43,164 bases of DNA from Clostridium sp. (lineage in GTDB: Bacteria > Bacillota > Clostridia > Lachnospirales > Lachnospiraceae). Numbering within the stretch: the stretch's first letter is position 1; every line of letters begins with the position of its first letter. Positions 31,518 to 39,625 of this stretch are shown here, piece after piece. The position numbers were made by a program, and so were the translations under genes. Under the pieces are notes generated by a model. The model saw nothing but the letters and a program-made list of their open reading frames with translations, was not told the DNA's origin and made no database searches. The stretch spans positions 1-43,164 of the forward strand of contig JAMPGS010000011.1 in assembly GCA_023663815.1 (NCBI GenBank), given 5' to 3'.

Positions 31518-32900
31518 TTACTCAGCTAAAACAGCGGTAACTCTGTCTATCATATTCTGTACGCCTTCTTCTGCTGAAATACTCTTTGTCATAATTGCGC
31601 TGTGCTCTTCATCAACGATTGTGCTGATTTCGCCGCCCTTTGCGTTCATAGGCTGCTCAGGCAGATTCTTCTCACAGTTCAAATACTTGGAAAGTCCTTC
31701 AGGAGCGTTAGGATAGGTCTGAGGAGCTGCGTCGAAAATCTCTCCAACAGCGGGTGAGCTGTATCCGGGGATAATACCGCAGGAAGCCAGAACCTTAGCT
31801 CCTTCTTCACCGCAGATATATTTAATAAACTGCCATGCCTCTGCGGGATGGGTTGCATATGCGCCGATACATACGGGAGTAACGCCGCCGATACAATTTC
31901 CAAGACCCATGCCGTCGTTGTTAGGAATAGAGCATACGCCCCAGTTGAAGTTGTTTTCCTTGCCTTCGCCTACATTCTCAAACAGCATGTTGATATACCA
32001 TGTACCCATCTGCATCATAGCTGCCTGCTGATTGTAGAATACGCCTGAATAATGGATATTGGAAGATTTTAACATACCGTAATCCTGAACCAGTCCTTCG
32101 TCCTGCATTGCAAGAATTTCATTATAATAGTCGAGCAGACTTTCATAGGTTGCAGGGTCGTCAAATTTATATGCTTCTGTTCTTGCAGGATACATATAAA
32201 CGTTGCTTGCCCATGTATGTACGTGAGCGCCGTATACCTTGTCGTTGCCCTCGCCGCCTGTCAACTGAGCTGCCAGCGCATGATAATCCGCCATGCTCAT
32301 GCCGTCTTCAGGATAAGCAATACCTGCCGCGTCAAACAAATCCTTGTTGTAGAATAACAGGTTGTTGTCATAACGGAAAGGAAGCGCGTATGTATGTCCG
32401 TCAAGGCTTAACTCGTCAACGAGGCCTGCGTATGCATCCTTGTCAAAATCTGCATCGTTTGCAAGCAAATCGTCGATTGCGTAAACATGTCCCTGATTAA
32501 CCAGAGCTGCAAGCTTAGGAGTTCCTTTCATGAATACAACGTCAAAATCCTGCTTGCCGCCTAACTGCGTCGTTACAACATCTTCATACTCGTCTGCAGT
32601 AAACTCAACTACATCGATGGAGATGTTCGGATACTGCTGTTGGAAAGCGTCAAACATCGTCTTGTAATACTCTGTGTTGGAGTAATCCCACAACGCCACC
32701 TTAATGGTAACGTCCTCGCCGGTCGCCTCTGCAACTTCCGCCTGCTGAGGTTCTGCTGCCGGCGCGGCTTCCTCTGAACCTGCATCTTCTGTCGATGCTG
32801 CACTGTCTCCTGTGGAAGCGTCAGAACCGCCGCCACATCCGGCAAGCAAGCCAATTGTCATGACTGCCGCCATCATTGCTGCTACTAATTTCTTTTTCAT
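31518..32900 (-). CDS. Extracellular sugar-binding lipoprotein (CUT1 ABC transporter)
   Basis: 460 residues. A lipoprotein signal peptide ends in LLAG-C22, followed by an acidic Ser/Ala/Glu linker, then a family 1 solute-binding fold (VTIKVALWDYSNTEYYKTMF, GKQDFDVVFMKGTPKLAALV, YALPFRYDNNLLFYNKDLFD, GTWYINMLF, HPAEAWQFIKYICGEEGAK). It captures oligosaccharides outside the membrane for the two permeases. The ligand is not readable, but neighbours point to a uronic-acid-containing oligosaccharide. ATG 32900 follows AGAGAGGG. Codon use here is richer in GCA/GCT alternatives than the neighbours, consistent with high expression. Follows GH88 by 54 nt. Confidence 0.96.
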   Translation of the reverse strand: MKKKLVAAMMAAVMTIGLLAGCGGGSDASTGDSAASTEDAGSEEAAPAAEPQQAEVAEATGEDVTIKVALWDYSNTEYYKTMFDAFQQQYPNISIDVVEFTADEYEDVVTTQLGGKQDFDVVFMKGTPKLAALVNQGHVYAIDDLLANDADFDKDAYAGLVDELSLDGHTYALPFRYDNNLLFYNKDLFDAAGIAYPEDGMSMADYHALAAQLTGGEGNDKVYGAHVHTWASNVYMYPARTEAYKFDDPATYESLLDYYNEILAMQDEGLVQDYGMLKSSNIHYSGVFYNQQAAMMQMGTWYINMLFENVGEGKENNFNWGVCSIPNNDGMGLGNCIGGVTPVCIGAYATHPAEAWQFIKYICGEEGAKVLASCGIIPGYSSPAVGEIFDAAPQTYPNAPEGLSKYLNCEKNLPEQPMNAKGGEISTIVDEEHSAIMTKSISAEEGVQNMIDRVTAVLAE

Positions 32901-32932
32901 TCTTTTCCCTCTCTTTCCTATTGAAATGATTT

Positions 32933-32961
32933 ATAATATTAAAAAAATTTAATATTACCAA
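32933..32961 (-). promoter_or_regulatory. Candidate internal promoter ahead of the binding-protein gene
   Basis: Minus strand TTGGTA (32961-32956), 17-nt spacer, TATTAT (32938-32933). The same stretch holds an AT-only inverted repeat TAATATTAAA / TTTAATATTA (32934-32957) that overlaps the GH88 stop. The inverted repeat could also be an operator. Evidence is modest. Confidence 0.35.
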
Positions 32962-34091
32962 ATGAATAAATCCTGCCCCGACAACTTGAGAAGGGCTTCT
33001 ATAAAATAGTAATCTCCGTAAATAATGGAAAATTCATGTTCATTGCTGTGATATTCCGCCGTACATTTTTCAAGCAGATTGTCGATGCCGGAATCCCAAC
33101 TGCACCGCTTTTCGTCCAAAGCCTTTAAGAGCTTTAACGCCGCGTTTAGGTAAATATCGCTATCCCTGCCGGATACATACTTTGAGAGCTCGATAAGCCC
33201 GCAGGCCGCAATAGCCGCCGCTGTGGAATCCTCCCACGGGCACTCCGCAGGCTGCCGGAAATCTACCGGAATCAAACCGTTTTCCGGGGTGTTCGCGATA
33301 AAGTAATGGGCGATTCTCCTTGCGGTATTTAAATAATTTTCATTCTTTGTGTGGATATAACTGAGGGTAAAGCCGTACAGGCCCCAGCTCTGTCCCCTTG
33401 TCCATGAGGAGCCCACCCGATACCCCTGTCCGCCGTAGGTTCTTATCATTTCCCCGCTGAAAGGGTCAAACTCCACAATGTGGTTTACGGAGCCGTCGTC
33501 CCGCACAAAGCATCGCTGCGCCGTGTCCGCATGAGCTATAGCAATCTGCTTAAAGCGGGGGTCTCCCGTCGCGTCGCTGGCCCAATACAGGAGCGGAAGA
33601 TTCATCATGCAGTCGATAATCGCCCAGCCTCTGTGGTCCACGCCGCCCCAGTCGTTCCATGCCCGGATAAAACGGCCCGCCAAATTAAAGCGTCCCGCCA
33701 GATTATTGGCGGCGATAATCGCCCGATTGTAGGACGTTTCATTTTTTGTCACCCGGTAATTGGCTACCGCGGTAGGGAGCCATTTAAAGCCGTTGTCATG
33801 GTCGAGCCCGGCCGCATCCATCAGCACCGCGTCCAGTTTTTCCTCTGTCTTTACAGCCGTTTCCTTGTACAGTTCTTCCTTTGTCAAGGAATACATCTGC
33901 CACATCATTCCTCCCCAAAAGCCGTTGGTCCACCAGTTAATCTCCCCGGCTCCTGAACGGTCGTCAAAGACGCCGTCCTTTGTGGTGTAAGGAATCTTAT
34001 CCTTATTTCTTTCCGTCACCGCGGACATCTTGTCTTTTATTTTATCCACGGTCTGCAATACCCATTTTTTATCCTGCTCTGTCAAATGCAA
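32955..34091 (-). CDS. GH88 unsaturated glucuronyl hydrolase
   Basis: Removes the 4,5-unsaturated uronic acid left at the non-reducing end of oligosaccharides by polysaccharide lyases. About 378 residues, (alpha/alpha)6 barrel, cytoplasmic. Seen: GEINWWTNGFWGGMMWQMY, LDHDNGFKWL and WAIIDCMMNLPLLYWA (the Asp residues of these two match the family's catalytic pair), RVGSSWTRGQSWGLYGFTL and PWEDSTAAAIAACGLIELS. GH105 is the main alternative, but the DHDNGF and WTRGQSWGLYGF motifs fit GH88. I chose TTG 34091, nine bases after a perfect AGGAGG; the frame stays open to 34175, also TTG, without a site. Between DUF2264 and the binding protein in the uronate operon. Confidence 0.9.
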   Translation of the reverse strand: MHLTEQDKKWVLQTVDKIKDKMSAVTERNKDKIPYTTKDGVFDDRSGAGEINWWTNGFWGGMMWQMYSLTKEELYKETAVKTEEKLDAVLMDAAGLDHDNGFKWLPTAVANYRVTKNETSYNRAIIAANNLAGRFNLAGRFIRAWNDWGGVDHRGWAIIDCMMNLPLLYWASDATGDPRFKQIAIAHADTAQRCFVRDDGSVNHIVEFDPFSGEMIRTYGGQGYRVGSSWTRGQSWGLYGFTLSYIHTKNENYLNTARRIAHYFIANTPENGLIPVDFRQPAECPWEDSTAAAIAACGLIELSKYVSGRDSDIYLNAALKLLKALDEKRCSWDSGIDNLLEKCTAEYHSNEHEFSIIYGDYYFIEALLKLSGQDLFIW

Positions 34092-34279
34092 ATCTACCGC
34101 CCTCCTATCCTTTTTATACTTTTCCGCTTTCCCTTTGTCGGCCAAAGCAGCTCTCCGCAAAATGCCGTCTATCAAATCCGTATATGCGGCTTATCACCAG
34201 CAAGCAGACGACACGCTTTGCTGCTTCCAGTTCAGTCCGCGCGCTGTCTCTTCCTATTCAAATCGCACCATTATCTCTT
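34092..34279 (-). other. 188-nt gap between DUF2264 and GH88 genes
   Basis: Noncoding apart from the AGGAGG of GH88. It contains GCGGACTGAACTGG and TTTGCGGAGAG-like pieces reminiscent of the family A repeat ends, and CCGCATATACGG as a small hairpin. Similarity is too weak to call a further copy. No terminator or consensus promoter seen. Confidence 0.4.
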
Positions 34280-36148
34280 TCAGTCCAACGCTACCTTGAC
34301 GGTCTTTTCCCCGCACTTAACGATGACTTCCCTCTCTCCTATTTCCACCGTCGGCTTTTCCGCAAGCAGCTCGGCCTCTTTCTTGTGGAAATCCGCCGCC
34401 GCGCTGGTTACCAGAAGATGCCTTCCCGGCTCCAAGGAAGCCTTTACCGTGGGAATCACCGTCAGGTTGTGGAGTACGTTCGTATTGGAAAAAGGAACCA
34501 CAAGCTCCGCGTCCTGCCCCGTCTCGCTGACAATACAACTGCAGCCCCAGGGGAAATCCGCCGCAAGGGCGTTTCCTTTTCTGTGAACGTCCTTCTCCTC
34601 AAACCGTCCCGTCTTTCGTCCCGGTACTACTTGAAAGCATCTTTCCTGCGGAAGAGAAAAACCGCCGTCGGCTGCCTCTATCGCCTTTTCGTTTTCAATC
34701 AAGTGAACTCTCACATGCCAGGGCGAGCAGGGAACTATCGTGCTTTTTACTTTTACGCCGTTCATGGGACTATAGCTCACGGAAAGCATGTTCTCGTCCG
34801 CGTGATAATCTGTGAAACCGTTGCGGATACAATACCGGTTTTCCCCCTTGTGGGAGAACGCCAGCACGTTGTCAAAGGCAGCCTCCTCCAATGTCAATCC
34901 CCTTGAAACGCTGAATCCAAACTGATTAGAATAAACAAATTTCTCATACTTAGACGGTCCCTGTCCATGGTCTTTCACCGCATGTTGTCCCGTGACATAA
35001 GCCAAAATGTGATTATTTTCATCATGAGTAATCACCATTCGGGCATGTTTTAAAAATTTTTCCTTCTCGTAGGGATACGCTTTCGCTTCCGCCGTCCAAA
35101 ATGGGTGCTTCTCGTCAAGCCCCAAAATCAAAAACGCTTTATTGCACCAGTAGGGAGAACCGCTCCCGTTGTAATTTTCGCTCATGGAAATATTGGGGTA
35201 TCCGTAGCCAATGCTCAGCACTCCGGCGTTGTCAAATATCGGTTTGCTCATCCAAAATTCCAGATTCCGAAGCACCAGATTTTTCAGCACGCCATAGTCC
35301 AAATCCAGCCCCGCGTAGGCCATAGCGGCAAAGGGGCCGCTGTGAGCATATCTGTAAGTAAGGCTTCTGCCAAAGGGCAGCTCCGCCCCGTCGTTTGCAA
35401 ACCAATAAACAAAATCATGGAAAAACTGCTCGCTGCGTTCCTTCAAAACCCGGCAGCGGTCCGGCTCCGCCTCTTCCATCAGCTTCGCGTAAATCAACCC
35501 GTAATAATGAATGGCAAAAGCCACGTAATAATCTATTTGAGTGGGCTCCCCGTCGCAGTACCAGCCGTCGCCTATGTAAAAGCTCTCAATAAGCTCAAAA
35601 TCCTCGTTTACCTTTTCCTCATTCCAAGTTAGGCCCAGCAGACGGAAGGTCATGTTCGTCAAAATGCGGAAGTAACGCCAGTTGTTCTTCGGCATATCGT
35701 ACTCGTTTATCTGATTCAGCCAGTTGTAAAGATTGTCCCGCTCCCCGTCCGTAAGCTCCTCCCAAAAGGGCTTCCGGTTGATGGCGATTGTAAAGACAAT
35801 CGCGGCAATCTCAACCATTTTCTGGTCGTAATCAAAAATATCGCCCCAATACTCCTCGTCCTCCGGGGCCGTGCCGTGAACCAGCCCTTCCTTATACCAG
35901 CCAAGCCAATCCGCAATTTCCTTTTGCAGCTCCGCCGAAAGATGCGTATTGTCCGCCGCCCACAGCGGCCCAAGCCCCCACAGCACCCTGGCGCAGCCCT
36001 CCATCTGGGCCGACTTTTCGCCGTAATGCACTCCGGTATTGCCCGCGTGCAAAAACGCATGATGCTTACTGTACATAGATTTAAGCGGCCTGATGGTGTT
36101 TAAAAATAGCTCCACCGCATCCTGCCTGTTTTTTAATACTGCCCCCAT
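34280..36148 (-). CDS. DUF2264 family protein (probable uronate-specific glycoside hydrolase)
   Basis: 622 residues with no signal peptide. The N-terminal two thirds look like an alpha/alpha toroid (LWGLGPLWAADN, WGDIFDYDQKMVEIAAI, PKNNWRYFRILTNMTFRLLG, GDGWYCDGEPTQIDYYVAFA, FAAMAYAGLDL, NISMSENYNGSGSPYWCNKA). The C-terminus is beta-rich. This is DUF2264; from memory CAZy places the family in GH154 with beta-glucuronidase activity, which I cannot check here. Together with GH2 and GH88 it would be a third enzyme for uronic-acid removal. ATG 36148 follows AAAGGAG. First gene of the operon, with a promoter at 36354-36382 and a structured repeat in its 200-nt leader. Confidence 0.88.
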   Translation of the reverse strand: MGAVLKNRQDAVELFLNTIRPLKSMYSKHHAFLHAGNTGVHYGEKSAQMEGCARVLWGLGPLWAADNTHLSAELQKEIADWLGWYKEGLVHGTAPEDEEYWGDIFDYDQKMVEIAAIVFTIAINRKPFWEELTDGERDNLYNWLNQINEYDMPKNNWRYFRILTNMTFRLLGLTWNEEKVNEDFELIESFYIGDGWYCDGEPTQIDYYVAFAIHYYGLIYAKLMEEAEPDRCRVLKERSEQFFHDFVYWFANDGAELPFGRSLTYRYAHSGPFAAMAYAGLDLDYGVLKNLVLRNLEFWMSKPIFDNAGVLSIGYGYPNISMSENYNGSGSPYWCNKAFLILGLDEKHPFWTAEAKAYPYEKEKFLKHARMVITHDENNHILAYVTGQHAVKDHGQGPSKYEKFVYSNQFGFSVSRGLTLEEAAFDNVLAFSHKGENRYCIRNGFTDYHADENMLSVSYSPMNGVKVKSTIVPCSPWHVRVHLIENEKAIEAADGGFSLPQERCFQVVPGRKTGRFEEKDVHRKGNALAADFPWGCSCIVSETGQDAELVVPFSNTNVLHNLTVIPTVKASLEPGRHLLVTSAAADFHKKEAELLAEKPTVEIGEREVIVKCGEKTVKVALD

Positions 36149-36163
36149 AAAGTTCTCCTTTTA

Positions 36164-36276
36164 CCTTCTGCGCCCTGTGTAATCGGGCTGGGAAGGTTTC
36201 CTTCCTGCCCGCCGCGCGGGGCGCGTGCTGCACCAGCAGCAAATTTCCTCCTACGCCCTGCACATACATAAAAAAA
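36164..36276 (-). repeat. Structured repeat family C, copy 1, in the DUF2264 leader
   Basis: Aligns along its whole length with copy 2 (36494-36618). Stem-loop 1 arms lie at 36184-36196 and 36200-36211. Its CGGGC/GCCCG outer pairs replace CGAGC/GCTCG of copy 2. The second unit has outer pairs GGGCG/CGCCC and an inner hairpin TGCTG/CAGCA. GGAGGAA stays unpaired in the internal loop. It is transcribed ahead of DUF2264. Confidence 0.75.
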
Positions 36277-36353
36277 GCCAGTTCCTTCTCCGAACGGCTC
36301 ATCAGGCCTTTGTTATAATGACTTCCATTATCAAACCCCTTACTTCTAAACTT

Positions 36354-36382
36354 AGTTTATATCTCTATTGTAGATTTGTCAA
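36354..36382 (-). promoter_or_regulatory. Sigma-A promoter of the uronate operon (DUF2264 onward)
   Basis: Minus strand TTGACA (36382-36377), 17-nt spacer, TAAACT (36359-36354). Start point near 36347, giving a leader of about 200 nt that contains repeat family C copy 1. Confidence 0.78.
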
Positions 36383-36493
36383 TAACTTCTTATTTTTTTA
36401 CTCATTTATTATTCATTTTTTCTAATTTCCCATGGCTCATTTTGTATAAATTATACATTTTTCCGTCTTATTTTATCTTTTATGCACTTTTAC

Positions 36494-36618
36494 GGCACAT
36501 TCCCCTGTGCGGGCCTGCATATAAATCGAGCAGGGAAGGGGTTTTCTTCCTTGCTCGCCGCGCGGCCCGTGCGCCGCTTCTGCGGCACATTCCTCCGCAC
36601 GGGCCTGTACATAAAAAA
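36494..36618 (-). repeat. Structured repeat family C, copy 2 with a partial tandem copy
   Basis: Stem 1: CGAGCAGGGAAG (36527-36538) with CTTCCTTGCTCG (36546-36557). Stem 2: a perfect 10-bp GGCCCGTGCG/CGCACGGGCC (36564-36573 with 36596-36605) around a CCGC/GCGG hairpin. The block around 36581-36612 recurs in degenerate form at 36491-36523, so part of the element is doubled. It lies downstream of the discoidin-like gene's terminator. The GC-rich sequence is unlike the AT-rich flanks. Confidence 0.75.
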
Positions 36619-36646
36619 CGCCTTGCAAACCTGCAAAGCGCTTTTT
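36613..36646. terminator. Bidirectional terminator after the discoidin-like gene
   Basis: Stem CGCCTTGCA (36619-36627) with TGCAAAGCG (36632-36640) and loop AACC, flanked by A6 (36613-36618) and T5 (36642-36646). On the minus strand it ends the discoidin-like gene, 43 nt after its stop codon. Confidence 0.82.
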
Positions 36647-36688
36647 ATTATAAATTCTATTTCCGCGGAGCCTGTTTTTTTCCACAAA

Positions 36689-37480
36689 TTAGCAAACCAC
36701 TCTGCCGTACACCTCTATCTGGCTTAATGCCGGGAAGGGCGACGGGTCGTCCGCCTTTATCAAATTGCTGAGCTTCACCCACGTAACCCTTTTCTTTTCA
36801 ATTGGAAGCACATGAGACAGGCTGCTTTTTTCCAGCTCCCAATCAAGGCTTGTGCCGTCCGAGAAAGTCAGCGTCACCTGCCGCCACCAGTTGTCGTGCG
36901 GAAAATCGGAGCGGGTATAAAGCACTACCTTGTCCGCTTCCACCTCACGCCCAAAATCCACCGTCATTTCCGCGTCGTCCTGCATATTGATACCCCACGA
37001 TTCATAGGGCCATTCCCCATGGGAACGGTTTTCGCAAACGCCGTCGATTGCGTTGCGCGCCGCAAAAACAGCCTCCCCTCTGGTCTCCACATTTGCAAAA
37101 GCGTGGGGATAGCAATTCATGTCCCCGTGCTGGTCGTAAACATTTAACGCCAAATTTCTGTAAGCGGCAACCTCGTCCTTTCTTGCAACTCTCGCATATA
37201 AATAGTGCCGGTTTCCCGAAAAAGCTTTCGGAGAGTAGCTGATACGCTTTTCCCCAAAAGGAATCTGAAAATACACGTTGCCCGTGATAAAACAAAACGC
37301 CGCACCCATGGCGTCGTCCGCCTGCCACAGAACGTGGGTGTTCTTCTCGGAGCTCTCCAAAACCACCATGTCCCCTTCCTGATATTCTGCGGTACAGACA
37401 AGGCTCACATAATCCTCCCCCCTGCTGACGCATATTGTTTTTCCTTCCTTGCTCAATACTTTCAGTGCCAAAACAGCCAT
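36689..37480 (-). CDS. Discoidin (F5/8 type C)-like protein, probably carbohydrate-binding
   Basis: 263 residues, no signal peptide. The first half (LESSEKNTHVLWQADDAMGA, YFQIPFGEKRISYSPKAFSG, RHYLYARVARKDEVAAYRNL) looks like a beta-sandwich and I do not recognise it. The second half resembles a discoidin domain: AARNAIDGVCENRSHGEWPY, DDAEMTVDFGREVEADKVVL, NWWRQVTLTFSDGT and ALSQIEVYGRV. A role in binding or processing acidic glycans inside the cell is inference from its neighbours, the DUF2264 and heparinase-like genes. ATG 37480 follows AAAGGG by seven bases. Divergent from the heparinase-like gene with overlapping promoters; ended by its own terminator. Confidence 0.75.
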   Translation of the reverse strand: MAVLALKVLSKEGKTICVSRGEDYVSLVCTAEYQEGDMVVLESSEKNTHVLWQADDAMGAAFCFITGNVYFQIPFGEKRISYSPKAFSGNRHYLYARVARKDEVAAYRNLALNVYDQHGDMNCYPHAFANVETRGEAVFAARNAIDGVCENRSHGEWPYESWGINMQDDAEMTVDFGREVEADKVVLYTRSDFPHDNWWRQVTLTFSDGTSLDWELEKSSLSHVLPIEKKRVTWVKLSNLIKADDPSPFPALSQIEVYGRVVC

Positions 37481-37528
37481 TGCAATACCCTTTTAACCTT
37501 TCTCGTTTACATTTTGTATCTTCTCTTA

Positions 37529-37558
37529 TATACTAAAATAAAATGAAGGGAGGGTCAA
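37529..37558. promoter_or_regulatory. Face-to-face overlapping promoters of the discoidin-like and heparinase-like genes
   Basis: Plus: TTTACA (37506-37511), 17 nt, TATACT (37529-37534). Minus: TTGACC (37558-37553), 17 nt, TAGTAT (37535-37530). The two -10 boxes share five base pairs, so one polymerase excludes the other. The minus -35 also overlaps the plus gene's GGGAGGG ribosome binding site region. Confidence 0.72.
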
Positions 37559-37561
37559 CTT

Positions 37562-39481
37562 ATGTTTTACGAAATTGCCGCCGATTACCGGCTTCCTTTT
37601 GGCTCCTTTTTACTCTATCCCCCTGCCAGCCTTCGCGGCGAATGGGATTTTCTTGATGCAGAGTGGAAAAAAGAGGCCGTAAAGCTGGGCGAAAGCTATC
37701 TAAATTTTCAGTATCCCGCCGTTTCAGCTACGGATTTTCTTGATTTTACAAGGACGGGAAACCGCGTCCGCTACGAGGATAAATTTTTCTCAAAACGCCT
37801 TGCGCTGAGCGCCCTTGTGCTGGCTGAATGTGTGGAAAACAAGGGCCGTTTTCTGGACGATATTGTCAACGGGATTTTTTCTATCTGCGAGGAAAGCGCA
37901 TGGCAGCTTCCCGCCCACAATAGCTACATTAGGGATACTTCGCAGCTTCCTCTGCCCGACGCCGCAAATCCCATCCTTGATTTGTTTGCCTGTGAAACCG
38001 GGGCGGTTCTCGCAACGGCCTCTTATCTGTTAAAAGATGCCCTCGACAGAATAAGCCCTTTTATCAATGAAAGAATTTTCCGCGAGCTCTCACACAGGAT
38101 TTTCACCCCCTACCTAAACCGCTATTTCTGGTGGATGGGAGATGGAAAGGAGCCCACCAACAATTGGACGGTGTGGTGTACCCAAAACGTCCTGCTCTCC
38201 GTCTTTTTAACCGAAACGGAGGAATCCTTCCGGCAAGAGGTCCTCAAAAAAGCCTGCCGGAGCATCGATTACTTTCTTGCGGATTATGGGGAGGACGGCT
38301 GCTGCGACGAAGGAGCTTCCTATTACCGCCATGCCGGGCTGTGCCTGTTTAACGCCATGGAAATTTTAAACGCTGTGACGCATAATGCCTTTGCCTCTCT
38401 GTACCAAAACTCCAAAATTCAAAATATTGCCTCCTACATTTTAAACGTCCATGTAGGGGATAAATATTATGTAAACTTTGCGGACTGCTCCCCTGCCGCC
38501 GGCCGGGCCGGCGTCCGGGAATACCTTTTCGCTAAGAGAACCGGAAACAAAAATATGGCGGATTTTGCGGCCAACGATTACAAAGCCGGTATGCCCGATT
38601 CGCTTTTATTGCCCAAGGAAAACAATCTTTATTACCGGCTGCAGAACGGTTTTGCCGCAAAAGAAATAAAAGCTGTCGCGCCTGATAACGCGGACAGCAT
38701 TTCTCATCCCGATATTTACTACCCCAGCGCAGGACTGTTTGTCGCAAGGGACAGCGCGCTTCTCCTTGCGGTAAAGGCCGGCGATAACGCGGACAGCCAC
38801 AACCACAACGACGTGGGAAGCTTTACCATTTACAAAAACGGCGCGCCGCTTTTTATTGATGTGGGAGTGGAAAGCTACACCCAAAAAACCTTTTCGCCAA
38901 GACGCTACGAAATTTGGACTATGCAATCGGTCTATCACAATCTGCCCACCGTCCGCGGCGTTATGCAGAAGGACGGCGCAGCGTTTTGCGCAAAGGAAGT
39001 TCGGCATCGGCTTTTGGATACGGTATGCGAAATTGAAATGGATATTGCAAAGGCCTATCCCGCCGAGAGCGGCCTGCTTTATTATAGAAGAAAGGCCTCT
39101 CTTATAAAGGGAGAAAAAATTGTGATTAGGGATAGCTTTGCTTTTAAGGCAAAGACTTCCGGCGGGAATGATAGAATGTTGCAAGGTGATATTCTCTTTT
39201 CGCAGGCAGACGGAGACAGCAACACGACGGGAAACGATTCCGTGGTATTAAGCCTTATGACCTATGAAAAACCGGTATTGAAAGAAAATCTGGCAAACGC
39301 CCCAGACTGCCTTGCCTTTTCCATTGGTTCTCTGGGAAGCCTGATTGTTATAGGCGGCAGGTCGCCGGAAATTGAGGCTATTCCTATCACCGACGCCCGC
39401 CTGCAAACCGCATGGGAACATGAAATTTACAGAATTTTGATTACCGCTTCCAGCGGGGAGGTTGAGATGGAGATTTGTTGA
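37562..39481 (+). CDS. Heparinase II/III-like polysaccharide lyase family protein
   Basis: 639 residues, no signal peptide, so probably an intracellular oligosaccharide lyase. An N-terminal alpha/alpha toroid (NRYFWWMGDGKEPTNNWTVW, YGEDGCCDEGASYYRHAG) is followed by a beta-sheet heparinase II/III domain (DNADSHNHNDVGSFTIYKNG, PLFIDVGVESYT, MQSVYHNLPTVRGVMQKDG). The Asn/Trp of NNWTVW, the Tyr of SYYRHAG and the His of HNHND are the likely catalytic positions by analogy with heparinase II and alginate lyase families PL12, 15, 17 and 21. The exact family and substrate cannot be set. Products would be 4,5-unsaturated uronides, the substrate of the nearby GH88. ATG 37562 follows GGGAGGG; promoter and terminator are both visible. 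Confidence 0.85.
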   Translation: MFYEIAADYRLPFGSFLLYPPASLRGEWDFLDAEWKKEAVKLGESYLNFQYPAVSATDFLDFTRTGNRVRYEDKFFSKRLALSALVLAECVENKGRFLDDIVNGIFSICEESAWQLPAHNSYIRDTSQLPLPDAANPILDLFACETGAVLATASYLLKDALDRISPFINERIFRELSHRIFTPYLNRYFWWMGDGKEPTNNWTVWCTQNVLLSVFLTETEESFRQEVLKKACRSIDYFLADYGEDGCCDEGASYYRHAGLCLFNAMEILNAVTHNAFASLYQNSKIQNIASYILNVHVGDKYYVNFADCSPAAGRAGVREYLFAKRTGNKNMADFAANDYKAGMPDSLLLPKENNLYYRLQNGFAAKEIKAVAPDNADSISHPDIYYPSAGLFVARDSALLLAVKAGDNADSHNHNDVGSFTIYKNGAPLFIDVGVESYTQKTFSPRRYEIWTMQSVYHNLPTVRGVMQKDGAAFCAKEVRHRLLDTVCEIEMDIAKAYPAESGLLYYRRKASLIKGEKIVIRDSFAFKAKTSGGNDRMLQGDILFSQADGDSNTTGNDSVVLSLMTYEKPVLKENLANAPDCLAFSIGSLGSLIVIGGRSPEIEAIPITDARLQTAWEHEIYRILITASSGEVEMEIC

Positions 39482-39537
39482 CAATTCTTGATAGCTCCCT
39501 TGCCAAATGAAACCAAAAAGAACTCCTCCACAAACTA

Positions 39538-39592
39538 AAGAAGAGCCAGCCGCGTATCCCTAACATACCCTGCTGGCTCTTCTTCGCTTTTT
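39538..39592. terminator. Terminator of the heparinase-like gene, probably bidirectional
   Basis: 13-bp stem AAGAAGAGCCAGC (39538-39550) with GCTGGCTCTTCTT (39572-39584), 21-nt loop, then CGCTTTTT on the plus strand. It also faces the small minus-strand gene at 39626-39757. Confidence 0.85.
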
Positions 39593-39625
39593 ATTCAATT
39601 GTTCTTCCATACCGCATACATTCTC

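Noticed and set aside
36490..36687. 65-aa minus-strand ORF and several similar short ORFs on both strands around 36473-36771
   Set aside because: They are coded by the GC-rich structured repeat family C and its terminator; the open frames come from the base composition and lack family similarity.
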